DNA of 63,208 bases from Lingula anatina (lineage: Eukaryota > Brachiopoda > Lingulata > Lingulida > Lingulidae). Position numbers and translations under genes: made by a program. A model generated the notes under the pieces. The model was given only the letters and a program-made list of their open reading frames with translations. It had not been told where the DNA came from and searched no databases. The stretch spans positions 243,260 to 306,467 of the forward strand of contig NW_019775445.1 of assembly GCF_001039355.2 (NCBI RefSeq). Direction: 5' to 3'. Shown here piece by piece: positions 11,809-24,800 of this stretch. The stretch's first letter is position 1. Each line of letters begins with the position of its first letter.

Positions 11809-12305
11809 GCTTCTGAGACAGAACATATCGTACAGTGGTCTTCTTTACAAAACACTTGGTTTGTCCAGTGGCCGTGAATGTAGGTTATCATTGGTTTATG
11901 AAAGTTTTTCATTCAACACCGACCATATTTTTAGTTCAGTTCTTTACAAAACACTTCTTAATCAAATGAAAAACAAATCAATACCCGAAAGCTGTTATTG
12001 CTTGTCTTATAGATCTCAGGTTTTTCCACTTGCGTTAGTTTGAATATGCTAGGCCTTTTCTTTTCATTTCCCTACATATCGGGGTCAATCATACCACTCT
12101 CGGTTATTTTCTTTTACTTTTAGATCCATTAATGTCTTTCCATCGGATTATTAATCTGTAAATTAATTGAGCCTCCAGTGAATCAAACGATATTCTAAAG
12201 AATAGCTACAGTATTAAGGTGAGGGGAGGGAAACGTTAGCCTAATTGCTCTGCACCAGGACCTCTTGACAGACCGGACGAGCTAGCCTAGTGTTAATCTA
12301 CGTGT

Positions 12306-12488
12306 CAGGCCCGTAGCCAGCAATTTCAAAAGGGGGGTTCTTTTTCTGAAAAAGTGGTCCTTTTCCATAAAAACTTTATGTAGGCTACCTAGATTAAATT
12401 TTACCCAGAGAGGACCTTTTCCCAGCAAAAGGGGTGGTTCTTTCGAACCCCCGAATCCCCCCGAACCCCCCTCCCTGGCTACGGGCCT
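12306..12488. mobile_element. hAT-like MITE with CAGGCCCGTAGCC ends, copy A
   Basis: Starts CAGGCCCGTAGCCAGC and ends with the inverse, CTGGCTACGGGCCT. ACGTGT flanks both sides (12300-12305 and 12489-12494). The interior has no coding frame but includes paired GGTCC and polypurine blocks. An inverted relative lies at 22451-22612. Terminal CAG and short duplicated flanks fit the hAT group; that assignment is inferred. Confidence 0.8.
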
Positions 12489-12749
12489 ACGTGTCCTTTT
12501 CTAATTTCTTGGGAGGGAGGTGGGGCCTGGATCCGCTATATCTTTCGGTTGCCCACCCTCCCTGGTTTCATCTCTTATTACGTCCAGGAAGTTTTTAAAA
12601 ATTATCTAGCGAAAATTCAATGAAATTGTTACAATGCCGTTTACACGACCTGCATGTGGAATGACGTCACACTAACACTGTCACGTCGTGCGCGAGTAAC
12701 GTATGCAACACTTTTGATGTCATTTCTTGCCAACTGCGTCGTTCTCAAG

Positions 12750-15203
12750 ATGTCTTTCGCACATTTCGCCAAGGTATTCAATGATCCTGAAGTGGATCTT
12801 GAGGATGACGTATGGGCCAAAAAGACCGGTGCTCGCTGGGATAGAGAATTCCATCGTTTTATTAGAGATGTCACCGAATCTTCAGTCTTCAACTTCATAA
12901 TCATGTTCACAATCGTTTGTAATGCCTTGTGTATGGCTTTGGAGACCGACATTTCTATTCGAGAGAGTGGCAAAGATTTGTTTCACATTCTAGACGAACT
13001 GTTTTTAGCGGTATATACTATAGAGTTTATAATGAAATTATATGCCGAGCCGAAAGGCTACTGGTTTAGTAGTTATAACTTATTTGATTTTGCTGTTTTG
13101 GTGATATCCTATGTCCAGATTATACTCGTGTTAATGAATGCAGGAGGCTCGGGCTTGGCGGCCTTACGTATACTTAGGGCGCTGAGAACTCTGCGAACAC
13201 TGCGCACAGTATCTTTTATAAGAGGATTGCAGGTATTGTATGCTGGAATTTTATTATTTATTTTGTTAAATTTATTTATAATATATTTATAATGAATTAA
13301 TTTATTATATTTAATTATGTAGTATAGATTTAGTTTTTCTGCATAAGGCATTTAATAGGTGATAGGCCTACTTAGCCTATCATGTTCAGAGAAAAGAACT
13401 TTTACAAGCGTATTCATTTCAATGTTGTTGCGTCTTGGTTCCTATAGCCATTTCCTGATTTTCTCTTTGCATCAAAAGGAATGAAAATTTGCTATTTGTT
13501 CTCTTTTCAACTTGTTAGGTTTTGGTAACAGCTCTTTTGGACACCATACGCAAATCTGTGTTGAACGTAGTCGGACTGCTGCTCCTTCTGATGTTCCTGT
13601 TTGGCATAATGGGGTACTATTTCTTTGGATACAAGGACGACGCAGACAAACAGAATTGGGGATCTCTGGACAAAGCCATGCTTACTCTTTTTAGCTACGT
13701 TACCGTAAGTGATCGTTTTCATCGCTCTCTCTCTCTCTTTTCCTGTGAACTCTAATATCCCCACTACGTGTGTATAATTACATAAGTAAAACTCATTTGA
13801 GAAATATGGCAAAATTGTATCTACTAGAAAAGATCGCACTCACAACAGTCGTTATCATTATTTTGATCGTCTACATTCCAGGTTGACGGATGGACAGATA
13901 TCCAGGAAAGTTTAGATAACTACAACATGGATGGCAGCAGAATTTACACCATCTTTTTTATTTTCCTAGGGCACTTCATTTTTTCTAATGTAATGATTGG
14001 CGTTATCATTATGAATATCAGTGAAGCGACTGAAAACTACGCGGTAGGTAAATGAAAGCGTGATCCTTGCTCTGTGTTTAGAGTTGTGTTTCTTCAAAGA
14101 CACCCCATAGTATTAAAAAAATTGCATGCTGGTTTGATTACCAGCAGTAATAGATATGACACTATATGCATGGAAGAAATATCGGAAATTTCAAAGAAAA
14201 AAATGCTACCACTGAATTATTTGCATTATCATCTTCAACGACGCAGATTCCAGAAAAATTGCGATAATCTCCGTTTTGGTGGTAAAATAGAATTTATTAT
14301 ATTTTTTTGATATTTTTATTTTGAAATATGGATCTCATACGAGCAGTTATTATCCCCTTAATTGGCCTGATAGTTTTTATTTGACATAGTAATTAACAGT
14401 GTAATGAATTAAAGATTAATGAAATCTGAAGGATTCACATGAAAAAATCTTGATTAAAAACTTGCATTAGGCAGAGCAGCTTGCCGAGAGAGAGGCTGCC
14501 CTGAAGCACAAGAAAGAGTTCCTTTTACAACGTCAGCACAATGAAGTTAAACAAATGCTGGAGAAACAGGTAGTATAAAGTAGGAATAATATGAGATGAG
14601 GTTATCGTTTCTTTTACGTTTTCCTTTTTAATATTTTCTTTGGAAACATATTTCAGTCGTTTATGCAAACATAAGTTTTATACTGTATGTCTTGTGACAA
14701 CTTATGTTAAAGTAGATGAGTAAAAAAGGAAATCTCTTTAGTATCATCACTTATGGTTCTTATCCCCTTCTTCCATCAGCGAAGGGGTAAGTACTCAAAT
14801 TTCCACGAAATGGTCCAAGAATTCGAAGATACACTACGTCATGACGATTTTGCAGTGGTCTCAGATATCTCTACAAATCTTATCTGGCTAGACACGTTAC
14901 TCACGAGTCTCGATCATATGGACAACTCAATGTTCAGGTAAGAGCAACTATTTAGTTCCTGTAGTTTTTCATTGCGTTCCAACACATTTGAATTTTAGAA
15001 ATGTCGCTCGAAAGTTTCGAAAATGCGGGATTACTTTTTGTATGCATTCTCCGTAAAATTCATAGGCTTTATTAATTCCCTATTCAACTTTGAATCCAGT
15101 TCATTTCCTCTTGTTTTCCAGGGTCCAGCAGCTTCACTTTGAACTGTGTGGTGCACTGTCGCAGATGTTAGATGAAAAACTTAGAGCGAAATACGGCACT
15201 TAG
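12750..15203 (+). CDS. CATSPER3: CatSper3-like sperm cation channel subunit (6 exons)
   Basis: Exons 12750-13232, 13519-13704, 13882-14043, 14471-14569, 14780-14937 and 15122-15203 join in frame to 389 aa (human CATSPER3: 398). CatSper1-4 form the pore of the flagellar, pH-gated calcium channel of sperm. The chain has one six-helix unit: S1 about 46-65, S2 78-98, S3 108-129, S4 137-155, S5 175-198, pore 218-228, S6 244-270. S4 carries arginines every third residue (LRILRALRTLRTLRT). The filter reads TVDGWTD, with the calcium-selecting Asp at 225. A charged coiled coil (278-310) and a conserved tail follow S6. I chose the ATG at 12750; an in-frame ATG at 12654 would add 32 residues lacking family character. 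Pore and tail (FVV-type DxW, LEKQ coiled coil) fit CatSper3 better than CatSper1, 2 or 4. The gene converges on the P4HA gene. Confidence 0.93.
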
Positions 15204-15273
15204 CCGGTAGTCATGTTTTGGAACAGTTTCATCGATGTGTCATTTGGAATGGACCCTTGTGCCACACAGTTAA

Positions 15274-15284
15274 AATAAAATAAA
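15274..15284 (+). terminator. Candidate poly(A) signals, CatSper3
   Basis: Two overlapping AATAAA hexamers about 70 bases after the stop imply a very short 3'UTR. Confidence 0.6.
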
Positions 15285-15289
15285 TCACA

Positions 15290-16060
15290 GTAGAGGTCTC
15301 TTCTATTCCAGTAACTATGTAGTCTAGTTGTCGCGTATAGTTGTAAAAAGCGTGAAAAGACAAGTATACATCTACCAAATGGCACCTTTATTCAACTTTG
15401 CACCGCTGAAAACAATCTTTACAACACCTCTGTCGTCAAAAATCACACTACACACTCTCCATTTGCTCTGATATCGTCTTTGATACAATCTGATTTTGAT
15501 GCGTTGTACATTACATAATATCCATATATTCTTCTTACTTTCTGTATAACATGAAACAAAATATACAAAAATACATCACAACAATAGTGCCAATATAACG
15601 TATGGCATGATACCAGAAACTGTTTTAAAAGTATCCATATAATAGGAGCAGACCAACGACAAAACTGTCTCCTTCCGTGCATGGTTCGTCTTAAAACGGT
15701 TTTTGATTGCCCATTCTTGTTCAGGGCTTGTCATTATGACAAAATATATTAAAAAATTCTTTTAAACAAAGATAACTTTTTAAGAAGTACATTTTGCCAT
15801 CCTATATATTAATGATGTCAAATAATCAGTTAAATAAAGAAAATATATAGTTTATTGAGTCCACTGTATGATAGCAGATATCATGTGCGTTTCACACTTA
15901 AAATATATATGAAAGCAAACATTTTGGCAGTCTTGCAGTGAAAGCTCTAGTGATGCATATCTACACTAAAATGAACTTCAAGAATATAAATTGCATTGAG
16001 TATTGCGAGTCTGGTTTGAGTTCCTGGATCGAACAAATATGGTATGCATAGCCGCTGTGA
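15290..16060. other. Convergent intergenic region, CatSper3 and P4HA 3' ends
   Basis: About 770 AT-rich bases separate the two 3' ends. No exon is recognisable. On the minus strand AATAAA (complement of 15851-15856) could end the P4HA transcript after about 200 bases of 3'UTR; another lies at 15387-15392. Confidence 0.5.
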
Positions 16061-19000
16061 TTATTCCTTAGGATTGGTTGAACACGTTCGCCTTAATTCC
16101 TGTCCTCTTTCATGCAGCCATTTATTGCAAACTGAAAAGATTTTATAAAGATGAATACAGCTCAGTAAAAACAAGGATGTATACAATGCCTTGGTACACG
16201 ACAGCCATGTTTGATAGGCTTTACACGGAGGAGGCAAGATTTAATACTGTCAAAAAACAAGGAATTTAAAAAATACTAATAACAAATCGTCGAACTAAGG
16301 CGGCATTCAGAACAGATGATCCGCGGACTAACTGACTGACCAGTTATTAGTCCAGTTTATCTGCGGATCATCTGTTCTGAATGCGACCAAAGCAACTTTT
16401 AAAAAATGAAGTACATTAACTACTACCTTGTGAATCAACCTTGGTAGAAGTTAGTGCTTAGACTACATTCTAATAAGAACATGTTCACAGATACTGTGAT
16501 ATTTTGACTACCATGACCGCAGATAATAATATGCACTTTTCCCTAACGCACACAGTAGAAAAATGTAATGAATTGACCAGATACATATCTGTGAATATCT
16601 GATTAAAAATCAATTAGTGGGCCTGGGGAGGGGGGGGGGGGGTAGTGAGTGATATTAAAAAGCGCGTGCTGAGCTTACGTACCCCATTTGGCCCCGGACA
16701 GCACTGGACACGCGGCATGTCTTGTACGGTAGTCGCCAATACCACTCCGTCTGAGATTGTACCAGAATGCTGCAGATCCCTAAAAAGTAATCAACAAATA
16801 CATGTATGTTACTTTCCACAGTTTTATAATTGTAGTTCAAAATTGGTCCTTTCAATGACTGAGGTTTGATAAAATAAAAGTAATATTTAAATATATTGTG
16901 TCAGTTATTTTTACTATAGTCTACATGTAGAAATATATAAATTGCATTTTAACTTTATTACTACAAAACTTTAACTTTGGTAAATTATTATACCGATACA
17001 TGCATATGACTACAACGAAAGTGTATGCGTTTTACAGTTCAAATATGTAAAACAATATGTTTGAGTCTAATTCAACATACACCACTAAATATTTGATTAC
17101 AGAACTTATGCAACACTCGCACCTTTTTAGGGAAAACTTTAACTCCTAGTTTGGGAAATACTGTGGCGCCCCCTGCTTCCACGTCTGTCATCTAACAACA
17201 AAACAGAATGGTAAACATTATACAGTGTATCACACATACAACGGACCTGATTTAATTCTAAACAGGACCCAGTATCCTAGATTCTAACAACTGGGTCCTA
17301 CATTCTAACAACTGTTTGGCTGAACAATTTAACGTTAGAAAGACGTCACTATTATTCTGGACAACTGAGACCAAAAAGATAGAAAGCTTATCTGACATAG
17401 GCACGGTTATGTCGACTGATAGAGTAACAGCATCGGTTACTTTCAGTGAAATCACTTACATAAAACAGAACTGTGGCTATTCTATTTCCTATAGCATCAC
17501 TAAAAGCGTGAGTTTCTCTCCTCTGAAAAAAAAAAAAAAAAAAAAAAAAACAGAAAAAGTGGCTCGGATTAAAACACTGCGTAAATGTATAATCCAATAA
17601 CTTTTAACAGTAAAATAGGTGAATCAGTGTCTCTTGTATAATGATAGTAAACAAGCTATATATTCAAATCCCTTTAATGCTATTTTGAAGCCCCATACGT
17701 CACATAAGTAAAAACAATGATGTCTTTACAAGCTATATACATATACTTTTTTCACTAATATTAAACTAGGCATTTGTAAATACCCCTCGGATTAGCGAAG
17801 TTGATGAGAAAATAATAGATTGAAACACTTGATTTATTTCAAAGTTAATCTTGTATTTTTAAAACTTACCCGGGCAAAATCAAAATGTGGCTCATATTGT
17901 CCACCCATCCCGTAATTAGCTACCTAGGTAGTTAGATTAGAAAAAAACATAACACATTCTATTGGTGAAAAATTATTCTAAAGAATTTTTCTAGTTTACC
18001 AATGTCAGCAAATAAAGAAAATCAGGTAAAACAAATATGACATTTTTTTAATGTGGCAAATTTAGTTGAATGGAGAACTAGCAAGGCGCCACACCTGTAG
18101 TCCTTCAGCCGTGGACATATCTAATCCAGTGATGTCTGCGATTCTTTGACTGATTACTTCCACTACGGGGTCGATGTCGCTGTCCAAGAAAACACTAGAA
18201 CAGAGAAATTTATTAGGTTTTTCATACTCAAGAAAATTTTTAACAATTAGTTACATTTCGGAGAAGTCTCGTTGTGTACTTGTACTGTCCTCTCATTGAA
18301 TTGAAGTATTTCACTAAAATAATGATGATCTAACTCACTGCCCACAAAAGTAGGGCCATACTCTAGTAAGCCTGAGCACACTGGTTACATTATATATAAA
18401 CGAGTTTGATTTCTACTGTAGCATCTCCTGAGGCTCTAACAATTTCGCTTAACTTTTGCACCACACAATTTCCAAAACACAAGACGTCGAAGACACTGAC
18501 CTTTTGCTAACTCGGTATTCCGCGAATTCAAGTTTTCCTGTCACAGGATTGTGAACGGTCGCGCGGTTTAACTGAAATAAATGAATACGAGCATTCATCT
18601 AGACAACTGTTAGTTTTTTCTTTTTTCGAGCATGATAATGTCTCTCTTGGCGAGCAATGCGATGTGCGCTGTTATAGGTGTAGGCTACTATACGCGGTTC
18701 CAGATGTTCCAAAGTCATATTATATAGATCTTAATACCCTGCAAAGCTACTTATCTTTCCCAATTCGCCTTAGAAATGATAAAACACCTCAAATAAAAGT
18801 ACCAGATCCAGACGATTTCTTTCTAAAATGTCAGGAAGAATATGGTGGTATCATTTTTTGTCAAGGGCGAAAAATCCCGGATAGGAAACTGTTAATACTT
18901 TAAATACAAACCATATCACATTTAAGCAAAATGTTAGCCTCTCTTACTACGTACCCGAGGCGTAGCGAGCTCTTTCACTTTCTTCATTTCGACTTCGGAC

Positions 19001-19191
19001 AGCACATCGTGCCACATGACTATCTTAGGGCTGTGATACAATACTTCAACTTTGAATGGTCTTAACAGCAGATTAGGGCTCTTGTTGGTTTCATAACTGC
19101 AAGTAAGTTTGTGGGTCCGTTTTGGTGTCTAATCATGAAACGGTAAAAAAGATGCGTTATCTCACATATCAGGTTTTAGAGGCTGCTTTAA

Positions 19192-19222
<31 letters not shown>

Positions 19223-19947
19223 TTAATAATATACACAATTAAATGTCTTCAAGATGTAAGGTGTCAACGACATTTCAAATGAAGAGGATAATTATACAAA
19301 TAGCTGAACCTACTTTGAAAGGTTTAATACTATCTCCTCGGCATAGTTTTTCATAATTTTCATATTCTTCATCCCTTACTCCCCTATGTGGCCTTTTGTT
19401 TTCAATCGTCATCGGCTGGTCAGATTCCTCAAGATTTGATAGAAAATATCTTTTATTCTGTAATGCTCTTTCGTTCTCGGGGTCTGTTAAAAATAAAGGG
19501 AATAACTGTGAACTTAGATTGAATAAGTCACTTGATCTATTGGTGACACCATGTAGTCACTAAATGGAAATGTTTGTATTTTAGGCCATTAATTATTGTC
19601 TCACAAATATCATAAATGAAAATGCGTATTTCAATGAAAGTATTAGTTCAGTGGCATTAATATTTTGTTTATATAGCGCTTACTTGCTATTTGAGCACTT
19701 ACCTATCTGCAGCATCTCATTTGCAAGAAGAAGCGCGTGTCTCACGTTTCCTTGCTAAAAACCAAAACAGACCAACCTTAAAATTCCGAAATATGCTTTC
19801 ATTTTTCCCACTTTATGAGCTGAAATATTGTAAGACATTAGCAAACTTCGTTGGACTGTGTATGTCTCGGATGATGCTGGGGAAAAAGGTTAGATTTTGA
19901 GTTACTATTTGGTTGCAAGAGTTTACGTTATCTTTGACCCTCCTCCC

Positions 19948-19987
<40 letters not shown>

Positions 19988-21810
19988 GCACACAAAGTGA
20001 GAGATAAAATCACAATAGAGAGAGAGAGATTCCCCCTTTAAAAAACATACAGACTTAGAAACATTCAAATAGGATGTCTGTTTCTCTAGTCGACTGAAAG
20101 CACACAAATCCCCCTTACCTTGAAAGTTGCGAACGTTAAGTAATCTAATATGGTTATCCGGTCTATGGGGGAGTCGGGCTCAAATGGCAGTCTATTGAGC
20201 GCCTCCTGCATCCACAGAAGTGTGTGGTAGTAATCAGATTGGTTATATGCGTATTTCCCAAAGTAAAAACAGTCAAAGGCTGAAATGAGAAGTTCACCGG
20301 TATATTGACTGCAAAACATTTTGGACATAAACTTTGACCGACTATCAGATGTGTTGTAGGTATTTGTTGCTGCATATGAATAATCAAGAATTTGTCGAGG
20401 CAAATGTGTTAAGCACGGGAGTTGGAATGAATCATAGCATTATGTTATTAATTTTGCAATTGCTATTCAATTACGCAAACTGCTTTCAAAATTTTGCATT
20501 GCAGAATGAAATTGAATGTTACCCAACAAAATATGTCCCGTAAGCCTCACGAACATTGATATTTCCTGTGGATTTCCCTGTGCATCCACTTATTTGATTG
20601 CATATATCTGATAAATAAGTGTAAAGAAAAACTTTATCAAAGATCGTATTCCAATTAATAATGTCGTTAAAATATCAAAAGTATATTCATACCAGATAGA
20701 CCCGGCGATCTCTTCACTCCCTGTAGTATTCCACTGGCAATTTCGGATGTGTTGAGATTGTACGTGTCTTGTAACCTCATCAGAGCTGCCGCTGCCCCCT
20801 GTAAATCTACCAACTGCGGTAAAAATCCCTTGTTTCTGATCTCTTCGAAATTTGCCAAAAGATCTGTGCAGAGAAATATTAAATTTAAAAAAATTATAAT
20901 AAATATTGCGTAATTAAATATTAGGTATTCTGATCACATTTACAGGACACGTGGAAAAGGTGGATTCGTATTATAGACTTCACGTTAATGGCTGCACCTA
21001 ATGTGTTACACATTCGAGACTATTCTCAGGTTTAATTTAGAGTAGGAATCCATCTAAAATTAACAAATAAATGATAAAATCCATTCAGCTGATAAATATT
21101 TAAAATGTACCTCAGAAATTGGGTCATGCACAACATTTTAATTAAAATACTCTATCTACACTACCAGTCATGATTGTGGCAGTTTGTCTGGCTCTAGGGA
21201 CCTTTCTTGAAATATCATCAGGAAAGCAATAAAGGGGAACCCAGGGAGTGTGTGTAGGGCATACCATAGCTGTGGTCCTCTTGCAGTAGATGACTGAGGT
21301 CTGCCCAGTCTGTCGTAAAGCGTTTCATAAACAAGTACGCGTTGATGGGATTCCCCATGAAACTTTCACTGTTCGCCAACGCTGCTTTGCTGTGTTGTTC
21401 ATATTCTTCGGCAGCTCTGAAACCATTCAAGATAATGCCAAAAAGAACTGATTTAATTTCGGCTTCTTCCTACTATTTCGTCCCATTGCATTTATGTGAA
21501 CCTATTACGCAACACCACATTGCTTTTTAGGCAAATACGTCATGCTTAGACTTAGACGGATAAATATAGTGTATCGGAAACCTACTAAGGTATAGCCGCC
21601 ACGTAGGCAATGCTATCGCGTACGTTACCTTTCCAGCTTTTCCAGTCGCACTTTTTCTTGTTTTATATAATCTTTGATGTCTTTCGCCAGAGATTGCTCA
21701 GCTTGCAGTGAACGCTCGAGATGAGCGAAGGATGAGTAGACCTCGGCTTGTATTCTGATAATATTTATTACAGCGAGAGCAACGGCCAACGTAAGCATGG
21801 CTGCAGTCAT
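16061..21810 (-). CDS. P4HA: Prolyl 4-hydroxylase alpha subunit (complete, 14 exons)
   Basis: Transcript-order exons: 21629-21810, 21265-21416, 20693-20863, 20119-20279, 19703-19754, 19314-19483, 18955-19128, 18501-18571, 18095-18194, 17870-17923, 17460-17522, 17123-17191, 16683-16779, 16061-16131. All join in phase with GT-AG borders to 528 aa (human P4HA1: 534). The enzyme hydroxylates collagen prolines in the ER with 2-oxoglutarate, Fe(II) and ascorbate, as a tetramer with PDI. A signal peptide (about 1-22) precedes a coiled N-terminal region. A TPR-like peptide-binding domain follows (about 142-245; SDYYHTLLWMQEAL). The catalytic domain keeps His424-x-Asp426 (EPHFDFAR), the distal His494 (RTRHAACPV) and the 2-oxoglutarate Lys504, spaced as in vertebrates. 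There is no KDEL-type end, as expected for an alpha subunit. It is equally close to P4HA1 and P4HA2, so no paralogue number is given. Confidence 0.97.
16303..16384. repeat. Perfect 22-bp inverted repeat (MITE-like hairpin)
   Basis: GCATTCAGAACAGATGATCCGC at 16303-16324 is exactly inverted at 16363-16384, with a 38-base spacer that itself holds partly complementary TAGTCC/GGACTA blocks. It lies in the last intron of the P4HA gene. It has no coding capacity and no clear target duplication. Confidence 0.85.
17526..17550 (-). other. Uninterrupted T25 polypyrimidine tract before P4HA exon 11
   Basis: On the coding strand 25 consecutive T precede CAG at the 3' splice site of the 63-base exon 17460-17522. 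This is an extreme polypyrimidine tract and prone to length change. Confidence 0.85.
19192..19230. repeat. (TAA)n microsatellite in a P4HA intron
   Basis: Short AAT/TAA run between exons 6 and 7 of the P4HA gene. Confidence 0.9.
19946..19994. repeat. Compound (CT)n(CA)n microsatellite
   Basis: A CT run passes directly into a CA run in the P4HA intron between exons 4 and 5. Confidence 0.95.
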
Positions 21811-24800
21811 GGCGACGTAGGGTTAAGTTTCAGCGAGCAAGAGTAGCAACAGTTGCTGACCTGAATGACCTCGGCGGTTTAATTTGTGCCCAGAAACTTA
21901 CGTGGAAAAAATTCTAGACACCACGTCACTATAATGTGGTCCAGAAATTTCTTTAGTGTGAATAGGCCTTTGTTTACTTTGAGGTGATGACCCAGTAATG
22001 ATTTGACGCGTGGCTTCCACCGTAGCATTAACACAACCCGTTTGCTATGGTACGTTAAGTGTTAAATATATAGCTATGTTTTATCGCACATTTATTTTAT
22101 TTTAATCCCAGCAACAAACCTCGTCTAAATATGCTGAATACCACTTTTTTTTCATAAGAGTATTAATTCAGTCTTGGGTCAGACTAGCATTGCATGCTAA
22201 AAATCATTATCTGTAGCTTTAGTGTGTGCTGAAACAAGAGCCGTGTAAAACAATCACGTCTTATTATTATATATAGAGCTGACATGATCTAGGCTCGGTT
22301 TGGTATCTCGATAAAACAAATGTCATGGTTCTAAGTACAAAATTATATTTCACTCTCGCTCTTGCTGATTTTTTTTACCAAGATTAATTCTTTTTGTATT
22401 AGTGCCTAGATGAGTAAACCAAATTGAAAGTAGATCACTAGGGTTAGCGGCAGGCCCGTAGCCAGGGGGGTTCGGGGGGGTTCTAAAGAACCGCCCCTTT
22501 TGTCAGGAAAAGGTCCATTTTGGGTAAAATTTGATCTAGGTACACATAAGTGTCATTGTAAAAGGTCCACTTTTTCAGAAAAAAAACTTTTGAATTTGTT
22601 GGCTACGGGCCTGTTAAGCGGATGCAAAATTCTAAAAGAAAATTATAGTGGGGACTACTTTCGTTATTCTTAAACAAAATTCTTCAGTTTGTAGTGAAAA
22701 TCTCTCTTCGGTTTTTAACGCGAATGGAGATCATCCGAGATAGCCTATAAGTAAAACGAGGTTGTCTGCACTGCGCGACCTCTTGCGACGCTAGAAAAAC
22801 TGGGAGAACCTGCATAAGGTGGGGTAAACTTTTTTTTACTTAAAAGTGACAGGCAAATGGGTGAATTTCGACTGTTATGCATGAGAATGGAAATCTTCCA
22901 AACTTTAATTAAGAAAAGCCAAACAAAAATATCAGTGGGTAACTACTGTCAACTTTTATTTGTTCCTTCACCGCACTTGCTATTCTGCCATTATTTCTTA
23001 TCCCACATTCCTCCAAATTTCGTTAAATTTCGCTTGCTTTTACGGTAAGCCGCTGACTATCTTGGGTGCTTCCCTTTCTAGCTTTGTAACATTCACAATA
23101 TGATAGTTGAGCAAGGTGTCTTACATGTATGTACATTCTCAACTGTAGCACTGCCAAAGCCCTACAATGCGTTATTCGCTATGTTGGTTTGACGCAAAAG
23201 AATCATGCTCGATAGTTTTAACGTCTTTCTTGAGTAAGATCGACCGATTATGCACAAATGGGTACTATTAGCATTTTGAAAACTGTATTGTAACTGAAAA
23301 ATTAACAACTGTACAGTTCCTGTAACAAATATTTGAGATATTCCCGGATAAAAGATAGATCAAAATTACTAAGGCAGCATATTCATTCGTCCATTGTGAG
23401 ATCATAATTTAGAAAGGAAAATTCAAATATAATTGCTGACTTTTCAATCAAGTTGCCATTCATTCCTTCGGGTGTCTTGCAGTCGTGAATCTTGCAGTCG
23501 TTATATAATTTTAAGAGCGCATCGAATCTGTTATTTATCCAAACCTCTTGATTTGAAAATCGGAGTATTATGAATTCAGCTTTAAATAAGTATTCATAGA
23601 AGTATTCAGACAAGCATACATGTACATCCTTCTTTAATTTCTTTCTTTTTTTTTTCTATTTCACATAATTTCTTATTTTCGATTTTTTAGCGTCTCCTCT
23701 ACTTCTTTCTTTATCTTCTTCTTTATTTTCAAAAATCTGCAGCTTGGGGTTATCTTCATTTCTTTTTAATTCAATTATTCATTGAATCTTAATACATCGA
23801 TATCATATTTCATCCCCCGCCATCTGCAAATGTCTTCTAAGATGAAATCCATGAAAATATGAACCACATCAAGCGACTTCTGCACAAATACTTCATCTAA
23901 ATCTTTTTTCATAAGTTAAGGATTGAAACCTTAGAGGGCGGATAAAGATGCCTCCGTCTTATATGTCTATTCTTATTCAAGTGGCATATTATAAGTTTTC
24001 TAGAAGTAAACCCCCGTTTTCCATAACGCTGAGAAGGCAGCGAAGCTTATCTCGCGCGCCCCTGCTGTCGCGAGCGGCACGAGCCGCCGATGCCATTAAG
24101 GTGTCACTTTCAATCTCCTTATGCGAGGGAGGTCGGGCGAGAAAAGACCGGGATGCAACAATGCAACCATGGCTTTCAGTCTTCTTTTAAAACACAGGTA
24201 AATGGCAAATCGTTTGTAAGTAATCCTACAGAAGACCAGTGAAGTGATCGTGATTTGATACCGCGGTTTAGATACGGGCTTTTTTCTTCTGACACATGCC
24301 TGATTACCTTGGCACTGTCAAGCGATGGAGCACGACTTGCAAGAGGTGCCCTAAGCCACTCGATCCCTGATCGCTGAACGAGAGTTACCGACCCGAATCT
24401 AACACTTTTTATTAGCCTTTCAATAATGCGGCTAACCTATCCTGACAATATAATTCAAGTGGAGCAGGGATTTGCAAGCTCTTGCGCTTAGCTAATGAAC
24501 AAAAAAATAACGCACTTTTCTCCCGTTTGCTGCCGTCTTCGTAAAAGCTGGAACCACGGAAAACATGTAATTTTTCTTTTAATGCCCATTTTCATTTTGG
24601 TGTCGTGTTTCTTTTTTGCATGAAACCTATCTAAGTTTAAAACAGCGGGGTTTCGGGCCTCACCGCCGTCGGCAACTCTAGTCCTACGAGGCAAGATTGT
24701 CGACCCGTCAAAAACGGTATAATCATCTGACACTAAAATCGACCCTAACTGCGATCACCTGTATGTAATGAATGTGATTTTCTTCAAATGACTTTGGAAA

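Larger units (their letters stand above)
7638..11929. repeat. Right copy of the ~4.2-kb duplicated block
   Basis: Aligns with 652-4799 from Mad2 intron 2 to GACCATATT at 11929, after which the sequence is unique. It carries an extra 183 bp at 8418-8600 (174-bp element plus duplicated target), a shorter TAA tract and many single-base differences. It belongs to the intact Mad2 gene. Confidence 0.9.

Noticed and set aside
12654-12749. 32-residue N-terminal extension of CatSper3
   Set aside because: It is open and in frame, but the sequence has no family character. The ATG at 12750 gives a protein of normal family length. It remains possible.
17258-17455. Minus-strand frame resembling a decayed prolyl 4-hydroxylase catalytic segment lacking the iron-binding His
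   Set aside because: The preceding exon ends at a consensus GTAAGT at 17459, and intact exons at 17123-17191 and 16683-16779 supply the real catalytic residues. The frame lies in an intron and the similarity is chance.
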